Origin: JBGTKH01 sp041744735
GTDB lineage: Bacteria; Planctomycetota; Planctomycetia; Pirellulales; Pirellulaceae
NCBI GenBank assembly: GCA_041744735.1
Contig: JBGTKH010000543.1
Coordinates: 1-7,505, forward strand
DNA length: 7,505 bases
Direction of reading: 5' to 3'
Part shown: piece by piece, positions 5,785-7,505 of the stretch
Numbering within the stretch: position 1 is the stretch's first letter
Layout of the letters: each line of letters opens with the position of its first letter
Made by a program: the position numbers and the translations under genes
Notes under the pieces: model-generated
Told to the model about the DNA's origin: nothing
The model's database searches: none
Seen by the model: the letters and a program-made list of their open reading frames with translations, nothing else

Positions 5785-6849
5785 ATGAACGTGAACCGCG
5801 ACGGCGCCTTGGAGGCGGTGGCTCGCAAGAGTCTCCCGGCTTGGCTGCTGTCGGTGCTGATTCATTTGCTGTTAGGGATCAGTCTCGCTCTATTCATTCG
5901 GCCCGCGCCGCGAGCTATCCCTGATGAAGCCGATCGTGCGGTGGGAATCGTGCTCACTCGACGCGAGACGGCGCAGAGGACAAGCTACTTCGACGACAGC
6001 ATGGACGAAACACAGTCGACGGACAAGCATTCTCAGCAGTTGGCCACAGCGCCTGCGTCGATGGAGGGCGCGTTGCCAGCGGATGCTGCCGCGGCGGCGT
6101 TGCAGATCCCCGACATCGCTCTGCCTGGTTTGCCAGACGGTCCGCTAGTCGGCTCGTCCGACAACAATCTAGTGCAGGTGCCGAGCCTGACCGTGAATCG
6201 CCGCGGCTCGATCTTGCCGGGACAGGGCGACGAGGAAATCTTGGCGGAGGAAGCCGCGCGGCAGCGTTCGGCCGGGCCGACGGGACCGACCGCGCGGCTG
6301 TCGTTGTTCGGCGGCGCGTTGGCCGAAGGCCGTTCGTTCGTGTTCGTGATCGACCGCTCGCAGAGTATGGGCGGCGAAGGCTTGGGGGCGTTGGCGGCGG
6401 CCGGAAGTGAACTGGATGGGGCACTCTCGCGGCTCCAGCCCGAACATCGCTTTCAGATCATCGCCTACAATCAAAAGCCGCTCTACTTCAGCGACAAGGG
6501 CTTGGTCGACGCCAGCCTCGAGAATCGGCAGGCCATGAAGAAATTCTTCGCCGGTGTGGCTGCGTACGGCGGCACGGAACATGAAGTCGCATTGCTCGCG
6601 GCACTGCGCTTGGAGCCCGACGTGATTTTTCTGCTGACCGACGGCGGAGATCCGCTCTTGACCGACGGCCAAATCGAGTTGCTCACGCGCCGCACCGCGG
6701 GCCGCACGTCGATCCACTGCATCCAATTTGGCTTCGGCCCGCTCCAAGACCCCAACCACTTCATGCGCCGCCTCGCCGCCCGCACTCGTGGCGCATATAG
6801 CTACGTGGACATGTCGCAACACACTCGCGACGCTGCACATCGCCTTTGA
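5785..6849 (+). CDS. membrane-anchored VWA domain protein
   Basis: 354 residues from the ATG at 5785. A membrane helix at about 17-38 (LPAWLLSVLIHLLLGISLAL) with basic residues before it suggests a single-pass anchor, with the rest outside the cytoplasm. Residues 40-180 are a low-complexity linker rich in Ala, Pro, Asp and Gly. The VWA domain runs from about 183 to 345 with a complete MIDAS: FVIDRSQSM (D190, S192, S194), GGTEH (T264) and LLTDGGD (D286). Closest in style to planctomycete VWA proteins of unknown function. It is divergent from moxR, which may make it a third VWA-fold partner of that ATPase; this is inference. In-frame earlier starts exist at GTG 5761 and TTG 5734; none has a good ribosome-binding site, and ATG gives the more typical short cytoplasmic tail. 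The stop lies six bases before an inverted repeat shared with the convergent gene. Confidence 0.93.
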   Translation: MNVNRDGALEAVARKSLPAWLLSVLIHLLLGISLALFIRPAPRAIPDEADRAVGIVLTRRETAQRTSYFDDSMDETQSTDKHSQQLATAPASMEGALPADAAAAALQIPDIALPGLPDGPLVGSSDNNLVQVPSLTVNRRGSILPGQGDEEILAEEAARQRSAGPTGPTARLSLFGGALAEGRSFVFVIDRSQSMGGEGLGALAAAGSELDGALSRLQPEHRFQIIAYNQKPLYFSDKGLVDASLENRQAMKKFFAGVAAYGGTEHEVALLAALRLEPDVIFLLTDGGDPLLTDGQIELLTRRTAGRTSIHCIQFGFGPLQDPNHFMRRLAARTRGAYSYVDMSQHTRDAAHRL

Positions 6850-6855
6850 TCCTTT

Positions 6856-6957
6856 GGAGTGCGGCGACTCGTCGCCGCTTTGGGAGTTTTCGGAATCTTT
6901 TTCGATCGCGTCCCAAAGCTCCAAAACTCCTAAAGCGGTGACGAGTCACCGCACTCC
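6856..6957. repeat. 102-bp inverted repeat between convergent genes; possible bidirectional terminator
   Basis: Two 35-bp arms, 6856-6890 and 6923-6957, are reverse complements with three differences, around a 32-bp centre. Each arm also carries its own hairpin: ggcgac/gtcgcc at 6863-6876 and ggtgac/gtcacc at 6937-6950. Two of the three differences between arms are the two sides of one stem pair (C-G in one, T-A in the other), so the small stem is preserved. The arm ends in tttt on the plus strand at 6887-6890 and the mirrored arm gives the same on the minus strand, so termination in both directions is plausible. The right arm supplies the stop codon of the minus-strand gene. Confidence 0.9.
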
Positions 6958-7505
6958 GAAATGCGCGAGCACAGCCAATGGCGTCGCGATTAGCGGGTCG
7001 TCCTCGCGCATGCGGGCGGAGTCGTTTTGCCAGCGGCCGTCGTTGCGTTGGAGCGATTCCAGTTGTGCCAGCAGCGATTGTCGGCGTTGTTTGGCGACGT
7101 CGGTTGGCAGATAGTCGAGCGACTTGGCCAGCGTGGCGTAATAGTAAAACCGCAGTCCTCGTTGCCAGTCGCTTTCCGGCGGCAGGTCTTGGAAGCCGGG
7201 GACGGTGTCGACCTCTTGATGATCAACTAGCCATTGAACGGCGGCGGTCACGCGCGGGTCGTCGCGATTGCAGCCCGCGTAAATCAGACAGCGCAGGCCG
7301 TCACAGGTGGCGGTGCCGTAGGAGCGCGGGCGTTGACGAGCTTGGTCATCCCACTCGGCCTTGTTGTTAGGCGACTTCACGTCGGGCGTGAACATAAAAC
7401 CACCGTCGCCGGGAAGACTCTGGCAACGTGTGATCCACGGTCGTGCCAGTTCGATGGCTTTCTTTGCGGCCGGGTCGGGCGAATCATTCAAAGCTTCCAG
7501 AACAA
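6946..7505 (-). CDS. prenyltransferase/squalene-oxidase-repeat protein, C-terminal fragment
   Basis: The frame is open to the right edge, so only the last 185 residues are visible; the apparent TTG at 7491 is internal and not a convincing start. It shows helical alpha/alpha-toroid features with QW-like motifs: CQSLPGDGGFMF near the start and LESLQRNDGRWQND near the end. Between them are SYGTATCDGLRCLIYAG and RFYYYATLAKSLDYL, the pattern of planctomycete proteins annotated as prenyltransferase/squalene-oxidase-repeat. The C-terminus ends DPLIATPLAVLAHFGVR. No catalytic DxDD motif is visible in this part, so it cannot be called a cyclase. Family members often sit near MoxR/DUF58/VWA clusters in planctomycetes. 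The last codons (gga gtg cgg tga) come from the right arm of the inverted repeat. Confidence 0.85.
   Translation of the reverse strand, partial: VLEALNDSPDPAAKKAIELARPWITRCQSLPGDGGFMFTPDVKSPNNKAEWDDQARQRPRSYGTATCDGLRCLIYAGCNRDDPRVTAAVQWLVDHQEVDTVPGFQDLPPESDWQRGLRFYYYATLAKSLDYLPTDVAKQRRQSLLAQLESLQRNDGRWQNDSARMREDDPLIATPLAVLAHFGVR

Overview
The window looks like a chromosomal segment of a planctomycete, probably of the Pirellulales or a close relative. This is inferred from three things: the GC-rich coding style, the MoxR / DUF58 / BatA-type gene set beside PQQ/TPR-like and squalene-cyclase-repeat proteins, and intergenic gaps packed with short palindromic repeats. No 16S rRNA or other marker gene is present, so the assignment stays an inference.

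Layout, right to left along the minus strand. A MoxR-family AAA+ ATPase (5577->4504) is followed by a soluble DUF58 protein with a von Willebrand A-like fold (4407->3487). Next comes a 767-residue membrane protein with a BatA N-terminal domain, a VWA-like domain, a glutamine-amidotransferase-like domain and a C-terminal membrane helix (3239->936). Last is the start of a secreted TPR-like protein that runs off the left edge, probably of the planctomycete PQQ/beta-propeller type. The four genes read in one direction and could be one transcription unit, although palindromic repeats now sit in each gap. On the plus strand, divergent from moxR, is a membrane-anchored VWA protein with a complete MIDAS metal site (5785-6849). 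Convergent with it at the right edge is the C-terminal end of a prenyltransferase/squalene-oxidase-repeat protein on the minus strand (7505->6946).

How the genes may work together: MoxR ATPases are commonly encoded beside DUF58 and VWA proteins, and the family is thought to act as chaperones or remodellers of VWA partners. Here one ATPase is next to three VWA-fold proteins: one soluble, one multi-pass membrane, and one single-pass from the divergent gene. That suggests an envelope-associated MoxR/VWA assembly, but its substrate cannot be read from the sequence.

The most unusual part is the repeat content. At least four repeat types occupy the gene junctions: a 27-bp tandem with small palindromes at 636-905, a 16-bp tandem touching the batA start codon, inverted copies of a 24-26 bp palindrome at 3285-3388, and two long inverted repeats at 4444-4507 and 6856-6957. 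Both long inverted repeats supply the stop codon of an adjacent gene. In the leftmost junction the repeats stay open in frame with the downstream gene for about 110 codons, leaving the true start of a signal-peptide-bearing protein unclear.
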